From positions 1 to 45,374 of the forward strand of contig CAMVAP010000024.1 in the NCBI GenBank assembly GCA_947165485.1: DNA of 45,374 bases, read 5' to 3'. Position numbers and translations under genes: made by a program. Shown here piece after piece: positions 1 through 10,342 of this stretch. This DNA comes from an uncultured Prevotellaceae bacterium. Its GTDB lineage: Bacteria; Bacteroidota; Bacteroidia; Bacteroidales; Muribaculaceae. The first letter of the stretch is position 1. The number at the start of each line of letters is the position of its first letter. Below the pieces are notes generated by a model. That model was not told the origin of the DNA. It was given only the letters and a program-made list of their open reading frames with translations, and searched no databases.

Positions 1-1642
1 TGGCGCTATCGTTCTGGATGGCAGGGATATACTCGGTCACGGCAGTCACCAGTTCGTTGAACAGGCGACTCTCGATGATGAGGATTTTTTCTTCGGCTCC
101 CAGGATTTTCTCTTCATATTCCTTGAGCTCCTGGGTGACGTAGCGCTCGGCGTTGACCAGCGTCTGCTTGCGGATCCACTCGGGAGGCACTTTGTCCTTG
201 TGGGTATTGCGCACCTCGATGTAGTAGCCAAACACGTTGTTGTAAGCGATCTTGAGGCTGGGAATGCCCGTTTGGGCACTCAGTGAGCGCTGCATGGCAA
301 CGAGGTAATCCTTGCCGCTGCTGGAGATGTCGCGCAGTTCATCGAGTTGTGCGTCCACGCCACGGCAGATGACGTTGCCGCGGTTGGTCTGGTTGGGGGC
401 ATCGGGGTTGATCTCGCGCTCGATGCGGTCACGGATGATGGCGCAGGGGTTCAGTTGCTCACCCAGGCTGCGCAGCACGTCGCACGACGATTGTGAGCAA
501 TACTGCTTGATGGGCTCGATGGCCTGAAGAGCGCTCTTGAGCTGGACCAGTTCGCGTGGAGTGATGCGCCCCACGGCAGCCTTGGACGTGAGACGTTCCA
601 GGTCCCCGATGAGTTCCAGGCGTTCCTTGACCAGGTCACGTCCATCGGGGTCTCGCATGAAGTGTTGCACCACATCGAGTCGGCGGTTGATGGCCTTGGG
701 GTCCTGTAGCGGGAAGAGTACCCAGCGTCGCATCATGCGGCCACCCATCGGTGAGATCGTGCGGTCGATCACGTCGAGCAGCGACTTGCCGTCATCGCTC
801 ATGGGGGCCACCAGCTCCAGGTTGCGGATGGTGAACTTGTCGAGGCGCACGTACCGTTCGGCCTCGATTCTAGACAAGTGGGTGATGTGTCCCAGCTGTG
901 TGTGCTGGGTGATGTCCAGATAGTGGAGGATGGCGCCGCTGGCAATGATGGCGTTGTCCATGCTTGAGATACCGAAGCCCTTGAGGCTGCGTGTCTCAAA
1001 GTGCTTCAAGAGCCGGTCGTTGGCCGCCTCCAGCGTGAATACCCAGTCCTCCAGGTCAAAGGTGAGGTAGCGTGACGAGAAGGTGGCGGCAAAGCGCTGG
1101 CGGTTGCTGCGCTCGATGAGGACCTCCTTGGGCGAGAAATTGACCAGCAGCTTGTCGATATATTCCTCATTGCCCTCGGCAGTGAGAAATTCTCCCGTGC
1201 TGATGTCGAGGAAAGCGATGCCAATCATCTTCTTGCCGAAGTGAACCGCAGCCAGGAAGTTGTTCTCCTTGCGATCGAGCATCGTGCCGCCCACGACGAC
1301 GCCGGGGGTTACCAGTTCGGTGATGCCTCGCTTGACGAGCTTCTTGGTCAGCTTGGGGTCCTCCAGCTGGTCACAGATGGCAACCCGCTTGCCGGCCCGC
1401 ACGAGTTTGGGCAGATAGGTGTCCAGGGCGTGGTGTGGAAATCCGGCCATCTCGGTCGCTGCTGCCGCGCCGTTGCTGCGGCGGGTGAGGGTGATGCCCA
1501 GGATCTCGCTGGCGGTCACCGCATCTTGCAGGTAGGTCTCGTAGAAGTCTCCCACGCGGAAAAGCAGAATCGCGTCGGGATGCTTGGATTTCATCTCGAC
1601 AAACTGCTTCATCATCGGCGTATTTAAAGGGTCTTTAGCCAT
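1..1642 (-). CDS. mutS: DNA mismatch repair protein MutS (5' part, truncated by window edge)
   Basis: MutS recognises base mismatches and small loops and recruits MutL to start strand-specific repair. The reading frame runs off the left edge, so only about residues 1-547 of a family that is usually about 860 long are present. The start ATG at 1640-1642 gives [14 protein letters not shown]. The mismatch-reading motif GDFYE follows, with F33 and E35 as the wedge Phe and Glu. The connector, core and clamp regions are seen further on ([23 protein letters not shown]). The Walker ATPase lies outside the window. A TACCTTTG box at 1671-1678 gives a short leader. A block of 7-bp repeats lies 45 bp upstream of the start. 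Identification is firm. Confidence 0.96.
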   Translation of the reverse strand, partial: MAKDPLNTPMMKQFVEMKSKHPDAILLFRVGDFYETYLQDAVTASEILGITLTRRSNGAAAATEMAGFPHHALDTYLPKLVRAGKRVAICDQLEDPKLTKKLVKRGITELVTPGVVVGGTMLDRKENNFLAAVHFGKKMIGIAFLDISTGEFLTAEGNEEYIDKLLVNFSPKEVLIERSNRQRFAATFSSRYLTFDLEDWVFTLEAANDRLLKHFETRSLKGFGISSMDNAIIASGAILHYLDITQHTQLGHITHLSRIEAERYVRLDKFTIRNLELVAPMSDDGKSLLDVIDRTISPMGGRMMRRWVLFPLQDPKAINRRLDVVQHFMRDPDGRDLVKERLELIGDLERLTSKAAVGRITPRELVQLKSALQAIEPIKQYCSQSSCDVLRSLGEQLNPCAIIRDRIEREINPDAPNQTNRGNVICRGVDAQLDELRDISSSGKDYLVAMQRSLSAQTGIPSLKIAYNNVFGYYIEVRNTHKDKVPPEWIRKQTLVNAERYVTQELKEYEEKILGAEEKILIIESRLFNELVTAVTEYIPAIQNDSA

Positions 1643-1670
1643 CTTGCTCAATTGTCATGTAAAGAATAGA

Positions 1671-1678
1671 CAAAGGTA
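1671..1678 (-). promoter_or_regulatory. mutS promoter, -7 box
   Basis: On the minus strand the bases read TACCTTTG, matching the Bacteroidota -7 consensus TAnnTTTG, about 30 bases before the mutS ATG. The -33 position carries CTG rather than TTG, so the upstream half is weak. Confidence 0.5.
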
Positions 1679-1686
1679 CAAAAAAG

Positions 1687-1728
1687 TTTCCAGTTACCAG
1701 TCCCTAGTTTCTGGTTTTTGGTTTTTAA
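1687..1728. repeat. 7-bp tandem repeat block, mutS upstream region (degenerate)
   Basis: Six consecutive 7-base units on the plus strand: TTTCCAG, TTACCAG, TCCCTAG, TTTCTGG, TTTTTGG, TTTTTAA. The pair TCCCTAG-TTTCTGG recurs in the block at 43145-43200, so the two belong to one repeat family. This copy is more decayed than the others. Confidence 0.7.
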
Positions 1729-2029
1729 GTTGTCGTGAGGCAGTTTTGAGCAGGGGTTAATAAAAACGAAAGTGCACTTTTTCACAAAAGCACACCATCT
1801 TCATAACCAAAATTCAAGTATATATGTTCTTGTTGTTTGTTGTCTATCTGATTCTCGATTCTGTCATTAGAATCATTTAACGTTGCAAAGGTAATAATAA
1901 ACTTTGGAACAGACCAAACATTTTGATAACTTTTTTGAATAAAAATTCTTAATATTTAACTTGTATAAATCTATATATAGCAGATTTACATTGAGTTAAG
2001 TGAATTTTTTCTTTCAAAAAGATAATAGG
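1729..2029. other. A+T-rich gap between der and mutS with an outlying minus-strand promoter
   Basis: No gene of normal size is visible. It holds a good minus-strand promoter (1886-1918) and, about 100 bases downstream of it, the palindrome AAAGTGCACTTT followed on the minus strand by CGTTTTTATT. Transcription from this promoter would give either a leader of about 240 bases on mutS or a short RNA. The only ORFs in it on that strand are tiny (about 10-15 codons). The part next to der (1985-2029) has a weak A/T hairpin and nothing else recognised. Confidence 0.5.
1886..1918 (-). promoter_or_regulatory. Promoter about 240 bases upstream of mutS
   Basis: On the minus strand: TTTG at 1918-1915, 21 bases, then TACCTTTG at 1893-1886, an excellent match to TTTG-N19..21-TAnnTTTG. 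It points toward mutS, with a predicted start near 1880. Confidence 0.6.
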
Positions 2030-3343
<1,314 letters not shown>

Positions 3344-3399
3344 TGTTTAGTTGTTAGTTGTTAGTTGTTAGTTCCTAGTTGTTAGTTGTTAGTTGTTTT
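3344..3399. repeat. 7-bp tandem repeats filling the era-der spacer
   Basis: Eight units on the plus strand, mostly TTGTTAG, with variants TGTTTAG, TTCCTAG and TTGTTTT. On the coding strand this reads as repeated CTAACAA directly in front of the der ATG. The block fills the whole gap between the era stop and the der start. Confidence 0.9.
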
Positions 3400-4280
3400 T
3401 ACTCGATGTAGCCGAATGCGCGTAGCTTGTTCTCCTGATTGCGCCAGTCTTTCTCGACCTTGACATAGAGTTCGAGGAACACCTTCTTGTCGAAGAATTT
3501 CTCGATGTCCTTGCGGGCCTCGGTGCCCACACGCTTGAGCATTTTGCCCTGGTGGCCGATGATGATACCTTTCTGGCTATCGCGCTCGACATAGATGACC
3601 GCCATGATGTGTATGGTCTTGTCGGTCTCGTCAAATTTCTCGACGATGACCTGTGTGGCGTAAGGCACCTCCTTGTCGTAGGTCATGAGAATCTTCTCGC
3701 GCACGATCTCGGTGACAAAGAAGCGGCTGCTGCGATCGGTGAGTGCATCCTTTCCAAAGTAGGGAGGGCACTCGGGCAACAATTCCACGATGCGCTTCAT
3801 GATGTTATCGACGTTGAAGTTCTCGAGGGCGCTGGTGGGGAACACCTCGGCATTGGGCAACAGTTGTTTCCATTGCTCGATGATGCGCAGCAAGTCGTCA
3901 TTGCCCTTGAGCAGGTCGATCTTGTTGATCACCAGCAGGATGGGGATTTTCTCCTTGGCAACCTTGTCGAGGAAGTCCTGATTCTTGGTGGGGCTTTCCA
4001 CTACATCGGTGACATAGAGTAGCACGTCGGCATCGACGAGCGCCCCGGTGGAGTACTCCAACATGCTCTGCTGCAATCGGAACTTGGGCTTGAGCACGCC
4101 AGGGGTGTCGCTGAACACGATCTGGTAGTCGTCCCCATTGACGATGCCCATGATGCGGTGTCGCGTGGTCTGAGCCTTGCTGGTGATGATGGACAGTCGC
4201 TCACCCACGAGTCGGTTGCTCAGAGTCGATTTTCCCACGTTGGGGTTTCCCACGATGTTGACAAATCCTGCTCGATGCAT
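3399..4280 (-). CDS. era: GTPase Era
   Basis: Era binds the 3' end of 16S rRNA and helps assemble the 30S subunit. The 293 residues match the family length. The G domain has [20 protein letters not shown] near residues 10-29, the switch sequence TTRHRIMGI, the G3 motif DTPG and the G4 motif NKID. A C-terminal KH domain follows with the typical GxxG signature in IIGHQGKMLKRVG. The ATG at 4278-4280 is directly preceded by five 7-bp repeat units. A stem-loop at 4335-4376 separates the gene from fabH upstream, so coupling to fabH is uncertain. Era and Der lie next to each other and both serve ribosome assembly. Confidence 0.97.
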   Translation of the reverse strand: MHRAGFVNIVGNPNVGKSTLSNRLVGERLSIITSKAQTTRHRIMGIVNGDDYQIVFSDTPGVLKPKFRLQQSMLEYSTGALVDADVLLYVTDVVESPTKNQDFLDKVAKEKIPILLVINKIDLLKGNDDLLRIIEQWKQLLPNAEVFPTSALENFNVDNIMKRIVELLPECPPYFGKDALTDRSSRFFVTEIVREKILMTYDKEVPYATQVIVEKFDETDKTIHIMAVIYVERDSQKGIIIGHQGKMLKRVGTEARKDIEKFFDKKVFLELYVKVEKDWRNQENKLRAFGYIE

Positions 4281-4315
4281 TTGTTAGTTGTTAGTTGTTA
4301 GTTGTTAGTTGTTGG
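4281..4315. repeat. 7-bp tandem repeats abutting the era start
   Basis: Five uninterrupted 7-base units on the plus strand: four TTGTTAG and one TTGTTGG. On the coding strand they read CTAACAA repeated up to the era ATG. Confidence 0.92.
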
Positions 4316-4334
4316 TGGAAGTTTTTTTATTCAA

Positions 4335-4376
4335 GAAGCATCGCTACTCGGCTTGTAACGTGAGTAGTGATGCTTC
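4335..4376. repeat. Stem-loop between fabH and era
   Basis: GAAGCATCGCTACTC (4335-4349) pairs with GAGTAGTGATGCTTC (4362-4376), a 15-bp stem with one G-T pair and a 12-base loop. It lies 22 bases after the fabH stop. No T-run follows on the minus strand, so it may be a Rho-assisted terminator or a processing or mRNA-stability element. Confidence 0.65.
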
Positions 4377-4397
4377 ATTGTGATGTGTCCGGTTGCT

Positions 4398-5381
4398 TTA
4401 CAGCGACCAGATGAGGTAGAGTGCACCCCAGGTGAATCCTGCGCCAAAGGCAGTGAGGATCAGTTTGTCACCCTTCTTGATGAGATGCTTGTTCTCATCG
4501 AGACACAGTGGGATGCTGGCAGCACTGGTGTTGCCGCGATGCTGGATGTTGACCATCACCTTGTTCTCGTCGATGCCCAATCGAGCACCCACGGCCTCGA
4601 TGATGCGCAGGTTGGCCTGGTGGGGAACAAACCACTGTATGTCCTCGTTGGTCAAGTTGTTGCGCTTCATCACGTCCTGGCTGGAAGTGAGCATGTCGAT
4701 AACGGCATGGCGGTACACAGCGCGTCCCTCTTGATAGACATAGTGGAAACGAGCGTCAACGGTCTCGTGGCTGGCGGGCAGAGCCGATCCACCAGCCTTG
4801 TACACCAGGTGTTCCAGACCTGACCCGTCCACATGGAAGGTGCCGTCGATGACGCCGATGTTCTCCTCGGTGGGTTCCAGCAGCACGCATGCGGCAGCGT
4901 CGCCAAAGAGGGGGCAAGTAGCACGGTCGGTATAATCCACCATGCTGGACATCTTCTCGGCAGCGACGACGATGACCTTCTTGTAGATTCCTGCTCGGAT
5001 GTAGGCTGTAGCCTCATAGAGTCCAACGAGGAAACCCGCGCAAGCAGCCTGGATATCATAGGCGTAACACTTCTTCTCGATGCCCACACCATGAGCGATG
5101 ATCGAAGCCGTGGAGGGGAAGCGATGATCGGGGTTGGAAGTCGGGCAGATGAGCAAGTCGATGTCGTTGCGGTCGGTGCCAGTCTCCTCAAGCATCTTGT
5201 TGACGGCCTGGATGCCCATGTAGGACGAGCCGACGGGTTTCTTGAGGATGCGACGCTCTTTCACCCCCACACGAGTAGTGATCCACTCGTCGTTGGTGTC
5301 CACCATCTGTGAGAGCATCTCATTGTCCAGGACATCGTCGGGGATATAGGATGCGATGCCTGTAATCTTTGCGTTCAGCAT
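4398..5381 (-). CDS. fabH: Beta-ketoacyl-ACP synthase III (FabH)
   Basis: FabH condenses acetyl-CoA (or a branched starter) with malonyl-ACP and starts type II fatty-acid synthesis. The 327-residue protein has the complete catalytic triad: C114 in QAACAGF, H254 in VPHQANLRI and N284 in HRGNTSAAS. The C-terminal glycine-rich FGAGFTWGA loop is also present. It follows rpmF and yceD on the same strand, the classic yceD-rpmF-fabH arrangement that ties lipid synthesis to ribosome production. A structured 157-base spacer separates it from rpmF. Branched-starter preference is plausible for Bacteroidales but cannot be read here. Confidence 0.96.
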   Translation of the reverse strand: MLNAKITGIASYIPDDVLDNEMLSQMVDTNDEWITTRVGVKERRILKKPVGSSYMGIQAVNKMLEETGTDRNDIDLLICPTSNPDHRFPSTASIIAHGVGIEKKCYAYDIQAACAGFLVGLYEATAYIRAGIYKKVIVVAAEKMSSMVDYTDRATCPLFGDAAACVLLEPTEENIGVIDGTFHVDGSGLEHLVYKAGGSALPASHETVDARFHYVYQEGRAVYRHAVIDMLTSSQDVMKRNNLTNEDIQWFVPHQANLRIIEAVGARLGIDENKVMVNIQHRGNTSAASIPLCLDENKHLIKKGDKLILTAFGAGFTWGALYLIWSL

Positions 5382-5421
5382 TTTTTGCTTGATGATAAAG
5401 TAAAGCCTGTTGTTAAATTCA

Positions 5422-5474
5422 ATATCCCAAATGCGGATGAAGCCCCATAGGGTGATTCAGCCCATTCGGGATAT
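5422..5474. repeat. Inverted repeat in the rpmF-fabH spacer
   Basis: ATATCCCAAATG (5422-5433) faces CATTCGGGATAT (5463-5474), 11 of 12 bases paired. Between them TGAA...TTCA and CCC...GGG can form an inner stem. It sits in the leader of fabH. It may be an attenuator, an RNA-processing site or a short dispersed repeat; nothing in the sequence decides. Confidence 0.55.
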
Positions 5475-5538
5475 ATCGTCGTTTTAATCACATGAGCCGT
5501 AGTCATGCAGTGAAGCGTTACCACGGCATCGAGGCGAT

Positions 5539-5721
5539 TTAGGCTTCCTCCTTGTTCATCACGTTCTTGCCGCGGTAGTAACCGCACTCGGGGCAAACGG
5601 TGTGATAAACATGCCATGCGCCGCAGTTGGAGCACTGAGCGATGGTCGGAGCCACAGCCACGTCGTGGGTGCGGCGCTTAGCGGTACGAGTCTTTGACTG
5701 TCTTCTTTTAGGATGTGCCAT
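5539..5721 (-). CDS. rpmF: 50S ribosomal protein L32
   Basis: A 60-residue ribosomal protein beginning MAHPKRRQSKTRTAKRRTHD, the standard L32 N-terminus. The zinc ribbon is complete, with C30, C33, C43 and C46 in CSNC and CPEC, so this is the zinc-binding form. It lies 21 bases after yceD and is expected to be cotranscribed with it. Confidence 0.97.
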   Translation of the reverse strand: MAHPKRRQSKTRTAKRRTHDVAVAPTIAQCSNCGAWHVYHTVCPECGYYRGKNVMNKEEA

Positions 5722-5742
5722 TTTCTTGTTGTTATTTAAAAG

Positions 5743-6288
5743 TTATTGTTCTTTCAGTTTTTTAAGCGCCTCCCACCGAGGGTCGGTGCTGGTTGTTTCA
5801 CTCTCGCGGTCGTCGCCATCGTCGGGGACGGCCTCGGCGCGGTGACTATCGAGCATGTCAAGCATGTCGGCATTGCAATCGTCCTCGTTGAGATGACAGC
5901 GCGTCATGGGAATAGCGAGCAGTACGGTGTCCCGCACGATGGGTGCGGCATCCAGCTCCCGCCAGTCCTGTGGCACTATCAACAACTCGTCGTTGCTGTC
6001 GTCAAGCTCTGTGCCCATTTGCTCCACGTTCAGGCAGTAGTCCTCGTCCACCGGCAAATCCAGATCATCAAGGCATCGGTCACAGGGTATGGTCACTGTG
6101 CCGTTGCAAGCGATCTCCAGGCGGTAGGTGTTCTCGCTCTTGCGTGTCACGTTCATCGTGATGTCCACATCGGCTCGACGCACCTCAATCTGCTCATCGA
6201 GGTTGAAAAATGACTCATCGACATGACACTCAACCGTGTGAGTGCCAAACGGTAACGTCTTGAGTTTCAACTTCAAAGCATCTACCAT
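5743..6288 (-). CDS. yceD: YceD / DUF177 family protein
   Basis: DUF177 (YceD) proteins are encoded upstream of rpmF across bacteria; the family has been linked to 23S rRNA accumulation. The 181 residues include the family's Cys pair in IPCDRCLDDLDLPV, followed by an acidic stretch, and a charged C-terminus (WEALKKLKEQ). The promoter at 6315-6345 places this gene first in the yceD-rpmF-fabH unit. The identification rests on the Cys motif and the position before rpmF. Confidence 0.88.
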   Translation of the reverse strand: MVDALKLKLKTLPFGTHTVECHVDESFFNLDEQIEVRRADVDITMNVTRKSENTYRLEIACNGTVTIPCDRCLDDLDLPVDEDYCLNVEQMGTELDDSNDELLIVPQDWRELDAAPIVRDTVLLAIPMTRCHLNEDDCNADMLDMLDSHRAEAVPDDGDDRESETTSTDPRWEALKKLKEQ

Positions 6289-6314
6289 CTCCTGATTTTT
6301 TCGTTAAAGCGCCA

Positions 6315-6345
6315 CAAAGGTATAACAAATCCCGCTAATAATCAA
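6315..6345 (-). promoter_or_regulatory. Promoter of yceD-rpmF-fabH
   Basis: On the minus strand: TTG at 6345-6343, 20 bases, then TACCTTTG at 6322-6315. It lies 27 bases before the yceD ATG and is a very good match to the Bacteroidota vegetative consensus. Confidence 0.75.
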
Positions 6346-6382
6346 CGTTTTTGCAACTTTTTTTTGTTTACAACTGTCCCGA

Positions 6383-7639
6383 TCAAGACTCGGCAGGCGT
6401 GTCGTGGCGGGGGTTGAAGAGTTGGTCATAGATGAGTTGGGTACCTCCCAGGTGTGACTGGATGTAGTCGCCCGCTGTCTTGCCGCATTGCAGCCGCAGG
6501 GGTTCATTCTCCAGCAAGGGGTCCATTGCCGCCGAGAAAGAGTCGGCGTCGTGTATGCTCATGGCCCCGTCGAGGGCGATGAGGTCGCTGGCTTCCTGGA
6601 ACTTGTGGTGCTTGGGGCCAAAGATGACAGGAATGCCATAGACTGCCGCCTCGTTGATGTTGTGGATGCCGGCTCCAAATCCGCCGCCAATATAGGCCGC
6701 CTGGCCATAGCGGTAGAGCGACGACAGGAGGCCGAAGCTGTCGATGATGAGGCAGTCGATGCCCCGAAGGTTCTTCTGTGTAGCCTCGCTGTAGAAGCGG
6801 GCCGGACGGGAGAGCTTGGACATGAGCACATGCAGTCGATGGCGGTCAAACTCATGTGGCGCGATGATGAGTTTCATGTCGCGGTGGGCATTGAAGTAGG
6901 GGATGACAATCTCCTCATCGGCAGGCCATGAACTGCCCATGACCAGTGTGAACTTGGCATCCTTGACAAATGTCTCGATCAAGGGGAACTCCCTGGCTGC
7001 GGCGCGCACGTCGGCGACGCGGTCAAACCGAGTGTCGCCAGCGACCACCACGTTGTCGATGCCGATGCCAGCGAGTAATTCCCGGGATTGCTCGTTCTGG
7101 ACAAACAGGGTGTCGAAGCACTTGAGCATCTTGCGGAAGATGCCGCCCCATGGCCTGAAGAATATCTGCTTGGGTCGGAAGATGGCCGAGATGATGTAGG
7201 TGGGGACACCGCGGCGCTTGAGCGCTTGCAGGTAATTGCCCCAGAACTCATACTTGACAAAAATCGCCATTGACGGCTTGACGATGTCCAGGAAACGCTT
7301 CACGTTTCCCGGCAAGTCAAACGGCAGATAGACGACCGTGTCCACCATGCTATAGTTCTTGCGCACCTCGTAGCCCGATGGTGAGAAGAACGTGAGCAGG
7401 ATGCGGGCGTCGGGCTGATCGTGCTTGATGCGCTCGATGAGCGGCCTGCCTTGTTCAAACTCGCCTAGTGACGAGGCGTGGATCCAGATGTACCCACCAT
7501 TGGGGTTGAGTTTGCGTTGCAGCGTGCGGAAACACCGGCGCTGGCCTCGCAGCATCAGTTTGGCTTTGGGGTTGCGCACGGCGGCAATCTTGACCGCGTT
7601 TCGGTAGGTGGCTATACCCAGGTTATAGATGGGATCCAT
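6383..7639 (-). CDS. waaA: 3-deoxy-D-manno-octulosonic acid (Kdo) transferase
   Basis: WaaA adds Kdo from CMP-Kdo to the lipid A precursor at the inner membrane. At 418 residues it has the usual length. The N-terminal part has the conserved WIHASSLGEFEQGRPLIERI (residues 52-71) and the KYEFWGNY signature. The C-terminal GT-B half has VMGSSWPADEE and the donor-site segment GGGFGAGIHNINEAAVYGIP. Membrane attachment through the N-terminus (MDPIYNLGIATYRNAVKIAA) is typical. It follows a secreted-protein gene by 31 bases in what appears to be a surE-gltX-X-waaA run. Confidence 0.95.
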   Translation of the reverse strand: MDPIYNLGIATYRNAVKIAAVRNPKAKLMLRGQRRCFRTLQRKLNPNGGYIWIHASSLGEFEQGRPLIERIKHDQPDARILLTFFSPSGYEVRKNYSMVDTVVYLPFDLPGNVKRFLDIVKPSMAIFVKYEFWGNYLQALKRRGVPTYIISAIFRPKQIFFRPWGGIFRKMLKCFDTLFVQNEQSRELLAGIGIDNVVVAGDTRFDRVADVRAAAREFPLIETFVKDAKFTLVMGSSWPADEEIVIPYFNAHRDMKLIIAPHEFDRHRLHVLMSKLSRPARFYSEATQKNLRGIDCLIIDSFGLLSSLYRYGQAAYIGGGFGAGIHNINEAAVYGIPVIFGPKHHKFQEASDLIALDGAMSIHDADSFSAAMDPLLENEPLRLQCGKTAGDYIQSHLGGTQLIYDQLFNPRHDTPAES

Positions 7640-7670
7640 GATATAAGGAGTTGTTGTTGATTAGATTATG

Positions 7671-8759
7671 TTAATAGAGGGCGGGCAGGTGGCCGCTCTT
7701 GAGGTAGTCACGGTCATGACGGCGTTTCCACAAGTTGCTGTCGATGTAGAAACGGCAGGCCACTTGCTGCCAGAAACCCGTTGCCTTGTCGTTCACGTGC
7801 AGCATCAATGACCCCGTGAAATCCACATAGCGGTTGCTCACGATGTGAAAAGTGAGGTCGGTGCGGCTATAGGCCTTGCTGTTGAAGTAAGGGTCGCCCT
7901 GGATGAGCTGGCTACCGAACTTGCTATATAGCGGCATGAGCTGCTGTCCAGTGTAAAAAGTCTCGTCGAGTTGTAGCCACCGCCATCGTGCCGTTGCCGT
8001 GGCAATGAACCCAGCGGGGCGGTTCCAGCGGTCGATCCCACGGTCACGCTGCATGGCAATGATGGCCCCCGCCGATATCCGCAGAGAGTCGAGCACGGTG
8101 CGGTGTGAGAAATCCATTGAAGCCATCGGGTTGATGATCAGGTCGTCGTTGACGTGCTCATCCTCGATGCCAGCCGCCGACATGGCCAAGTGGCTGTACT
8201 GGATGTGTCCACCCAGTTTCAAGGGCCCGGCAATGTGCCAGTCGGTGTTGAGCATGATGGTGAACGCCTCGCGTTGCCGCTCGGACTTCATCTGCCGCCA
8301 GTCCAGCGCCAACTCGGCATATCCGGCGTCCTTGACCAGTTGCGTCATGATGCCGCGCAGGTTGGGCTGGCAGTAGTGGAGCGAGTCGCTCCACAAGTAT
8401 TGTGGCGCACGTTGCACCATGAGCGATCGTGGCATCATGCCCACCGTGACGTACCATCCATTGGTGTTATGGTAACGATAATATAGCGTGGGCAGTACCT
8501 TGTAGCCTGCCAGGTTGTCAACCATGGGCTGGTACCACACGACACCACCCTTGAACACATGCTGTCCCTGGTTCATCGAGATGCCGACCTCGGGAGCCAG
8601 TCGCGTGAACAGAAAAGTCTGGTCGGGTGTCCCGTCATCTTTACCACCCTCGCGGTTGTTGATGAGCGCGCTGGCATCAACACTCCATTCCACCTCTTGA
8701 GCCGCAAGAGGTGGAATGAAAATGATGAGTGCCAGTATGGCAAACAGCCAGTTATGCAT
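7671..8759 (-). CDS. Secreted or outer-membrane protein of unknown function
   Basis: I do not recognise a named family. The chosen start, ATG at 8757-8759, gives a clean signal peptide ([21 protein letters not shown]). The frame stays open further upstream, but that extension lies inside gltX and is not peptide-like. The mature protein of about 340 residues is rich in alternating aromatic and polar stretches ([32 protein letters not shown]), as in outer-membrane beta-barrels, and ends near an aromatic residue (LPALY). The ATG overlaps the gltX stop by 8 bases, so translation is probably coupled. waaA follows. A role in the envelope is inferred from position and signal peptide only. Confidence 0.75.
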   Translation of the reverse strand: MHNWLFAILALIIFIPPLAAQEVEWSVDASALINNREGGKDDGTPDQTFLFTRLAPEVGISMNQGQHVFKGGVVWYQPMVDNLAGYKVLPTLYYRYHNTNGWYVTVGMMPRSLMVQRAPQYLWSDSLHYCQPNLRGIMTQLVKDAGYAELALDWRQMKSERQREAFTIMLNTDWHIAGPLKLGGHIQYSHLAMSAAGIEDEHVNDDLIINPMASMDFSHRTVLDSLRISAGAIIAMQRDRGIDRWNRPAGFIATATARWRWLQLDETFYTGQQLMPLYSKFGSQLIQGDPYFNSKAYSRTDLTFHIVSNRYVDFTGSLMLHVNDKATGFWQQVACRFYIDSNLWKRRHDRDYLKSGHLPALY

Positions 8760-10290
8760 CGGCAGGCAGGTGGATGTTCTCGATGCCTGCATGGATGCGG
8801 GCAAGGGTCTCGTCGCGGCCCATGAGTCGCGTGATGTCAAACATGTGCGGTCCACGGCACTCGCCCACAACGGTCAGGCGGAAGGCGTTCATCACGTTGC
8901 CCTTGTGGTAGCCGTTCTTGTCGATCCAGTCCATGACCAGCGCCTCGGTGGCCTGAGCGTCCTCCAGATGTGCAGTCTCCAGCAGTGCTGCCAACTGGCG
9001 CATGAGATCGGGGGTCTCGGGCTTCCAGCGCTTACGGATGTCTTTCTCGCTATAAGAAGTGGGGCGTGTGAAGAAGAAATTGGCCTGGTCCCACAAGTCG
9101 CCCACAAAGTTGGCGCGGCTCTTGACCAGTGCCACAACACAGGCGATGTACTCGTCGCTATAGTCGGCCACGTTCACGCCATGCTGCTCCAGCACGGGCT
9201 TGAACATGTGTGCCAGGGCATTGTCGTCCATGTTCATGAGATACTCGTGGTTGAACCACTTGCCTTTCTCAAAGTCAAACTTGGCGCCCTTGCGCGAGCA
9301 ATGGTCAATGGAGAATTCCTTGATCAGCTCGTCCATCGAGAAAATCTCGCGGTCATCGCCAGGGTTCCATCCCAGCAGGGCGAGGAAGTTGACCACGGCC
9401 TGGGGCAGATAGCCAGCCTCGCGGTATCCACTGGAGCGCTCTCCGCTCTTGGGGTCGTTCCAGTCGAGCGGGAACACGGGGAATCCCAACCGGTCGCCAT
9501 CACGCTTGCTCAGCTTGCCCTTGCCGTCGGGCTTGAGCAGCAGTGGCAGGTGTACAAATGCGGGCATGGAGTCTTCCCAGCCAAAAGCCTTGTAGAGCAG
9601 CACGTGCAGTGGCGCGCTGGGCAACCATTCCTCACCACGGATGACGTGAGACACTTCCATCAAGTGGTCATCAACGATGTTGGCCAGGTGATAAGTGGGC
9701 AGGTCGTCGGCGCTCTTGTAGAGCACCTTGTCGTCAAGAATCGACGAGTTGATGGTCACATCGCCACGCAGCAGGTCGTGAACGACAACGTCCTGGTCGG
9801 GCTCAATGCGGAACCGCACCACCCACTTGGCACCACCGTCCATGAGGGCCTTGACCTCATCGGCTGGCAGTGACAATGAGTTGCGCATCATGCCGCGCGT
9901 GCGTGCGTCATACTGGAAATTCTTGATCTCGGCACGTTTGGCCTCCAGCTCCTCGGGCGTGTCAAAGGCGTAGTAAGCGCGTCCGGCATCCACCAGCTGC
10001 TGCATGTACTTGCGGTACAGATCGCGTCGCTCGCTCTGCTTGTACGGGCCATAGTTGCCACCCTCGCGCACACCCTCATCGATGCCGATGCCCAGCCACT
10101 GCAGGGCCTCGTTGATGTATTCCTCGGCACCAGGCACAAAGCGTGTGCTGTCGGTGTCCTCGATGCGCAGGATCATGTCGCCGCCATGCTGACGGGCAAA
10201 CAGGTAGTTATACAGTGCTGTGCGCACACCGCCGATGTGCAGCGGACCAGTGGGTGATGGTGCAAAGCGCACTCTTACTCTTCGTTCCAT
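8752..10290 (-). CDS. gltX: Glutamate-tRNA ligase
   Basis: GltX charges tRNA-Glu with glutamate. The 512-residue class I synthetase has the HIGH-type motif as HIGG (residues 18-21) in [19 protein letters not shown]. The KMSKS-type motif is KLSKRDG, preceded by the conserved LLLKPDGKG. The anticodon-binding C-terminal half is complete. The gene lies 52 bases after surE and overlaps the next gene by 8 bases. Confidence 0.97.
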   Translation of the reverse strand: MERRVRVRFAPSPTGPLHIGGVRTALYNYLFARQHGGDMILRIEDTDSTRFVPGAEEYINEALQWLGIGIDEGVREGGNYGPYKQSERRDLYRKYMQQLVDAGRAYYAFDTPEELEAKRAEIKNFQYDARTRGMMRNSLSLPADEVKALMDGGAKWVVRFRIEPDQDVVVHDLLRGDVTINSSILDDKVLYKSADDLPTYHLANIVDDHLMEVSHVIRGEEWLPSAPLHVLLYKAFGWEDSMPAFVHLPLLLKPDGKGKLSKRDGDRLGFPVFPLDWNDPKSGERSSGYREAGYLPQAVVNFLALLGWNPGDDREIFSMDELIKEFSIDHCSRKGAKFDFEKGKWFNHEYLMNMDDNALAHMFKPVLEQHGVNVADYSDEYIACVVALVKSRANFVGDLWDQANFFFTRPTSYSEKDIRKRWKPETPDLMRQLAALLETAHLEDAQATEALVMDWIDKNGYHKGNVMNAFRLTVVGECRGPHMFDITRLMGRDETLARIHAGIENIHLPADA

Positions 10291-10342
10291 GTGATAGTTG
10301 TTTCTCTATTATTTATATTATTAATGTATTGTCTAGCATCGT

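Noticed and set aside
3344-4315. Heptad repeats considered as a CRISPR array
   Set aside because: The unit is 7 bases with no spacers, and no cas genes are present.
5375-5635. 86-codon minus-strand frame across the rpmF-fabH spacer
   Set aside because: It overlaps rpmF in another frame and consists partly of the inverted repeat; no family resemblance.
8760-8870. Upstream extension of the secreted-protein gene into gltX (37 codons)
   Set aside because: The extension lies in another frame of gltX and would hide a clear signal peptide that begins at 8759.
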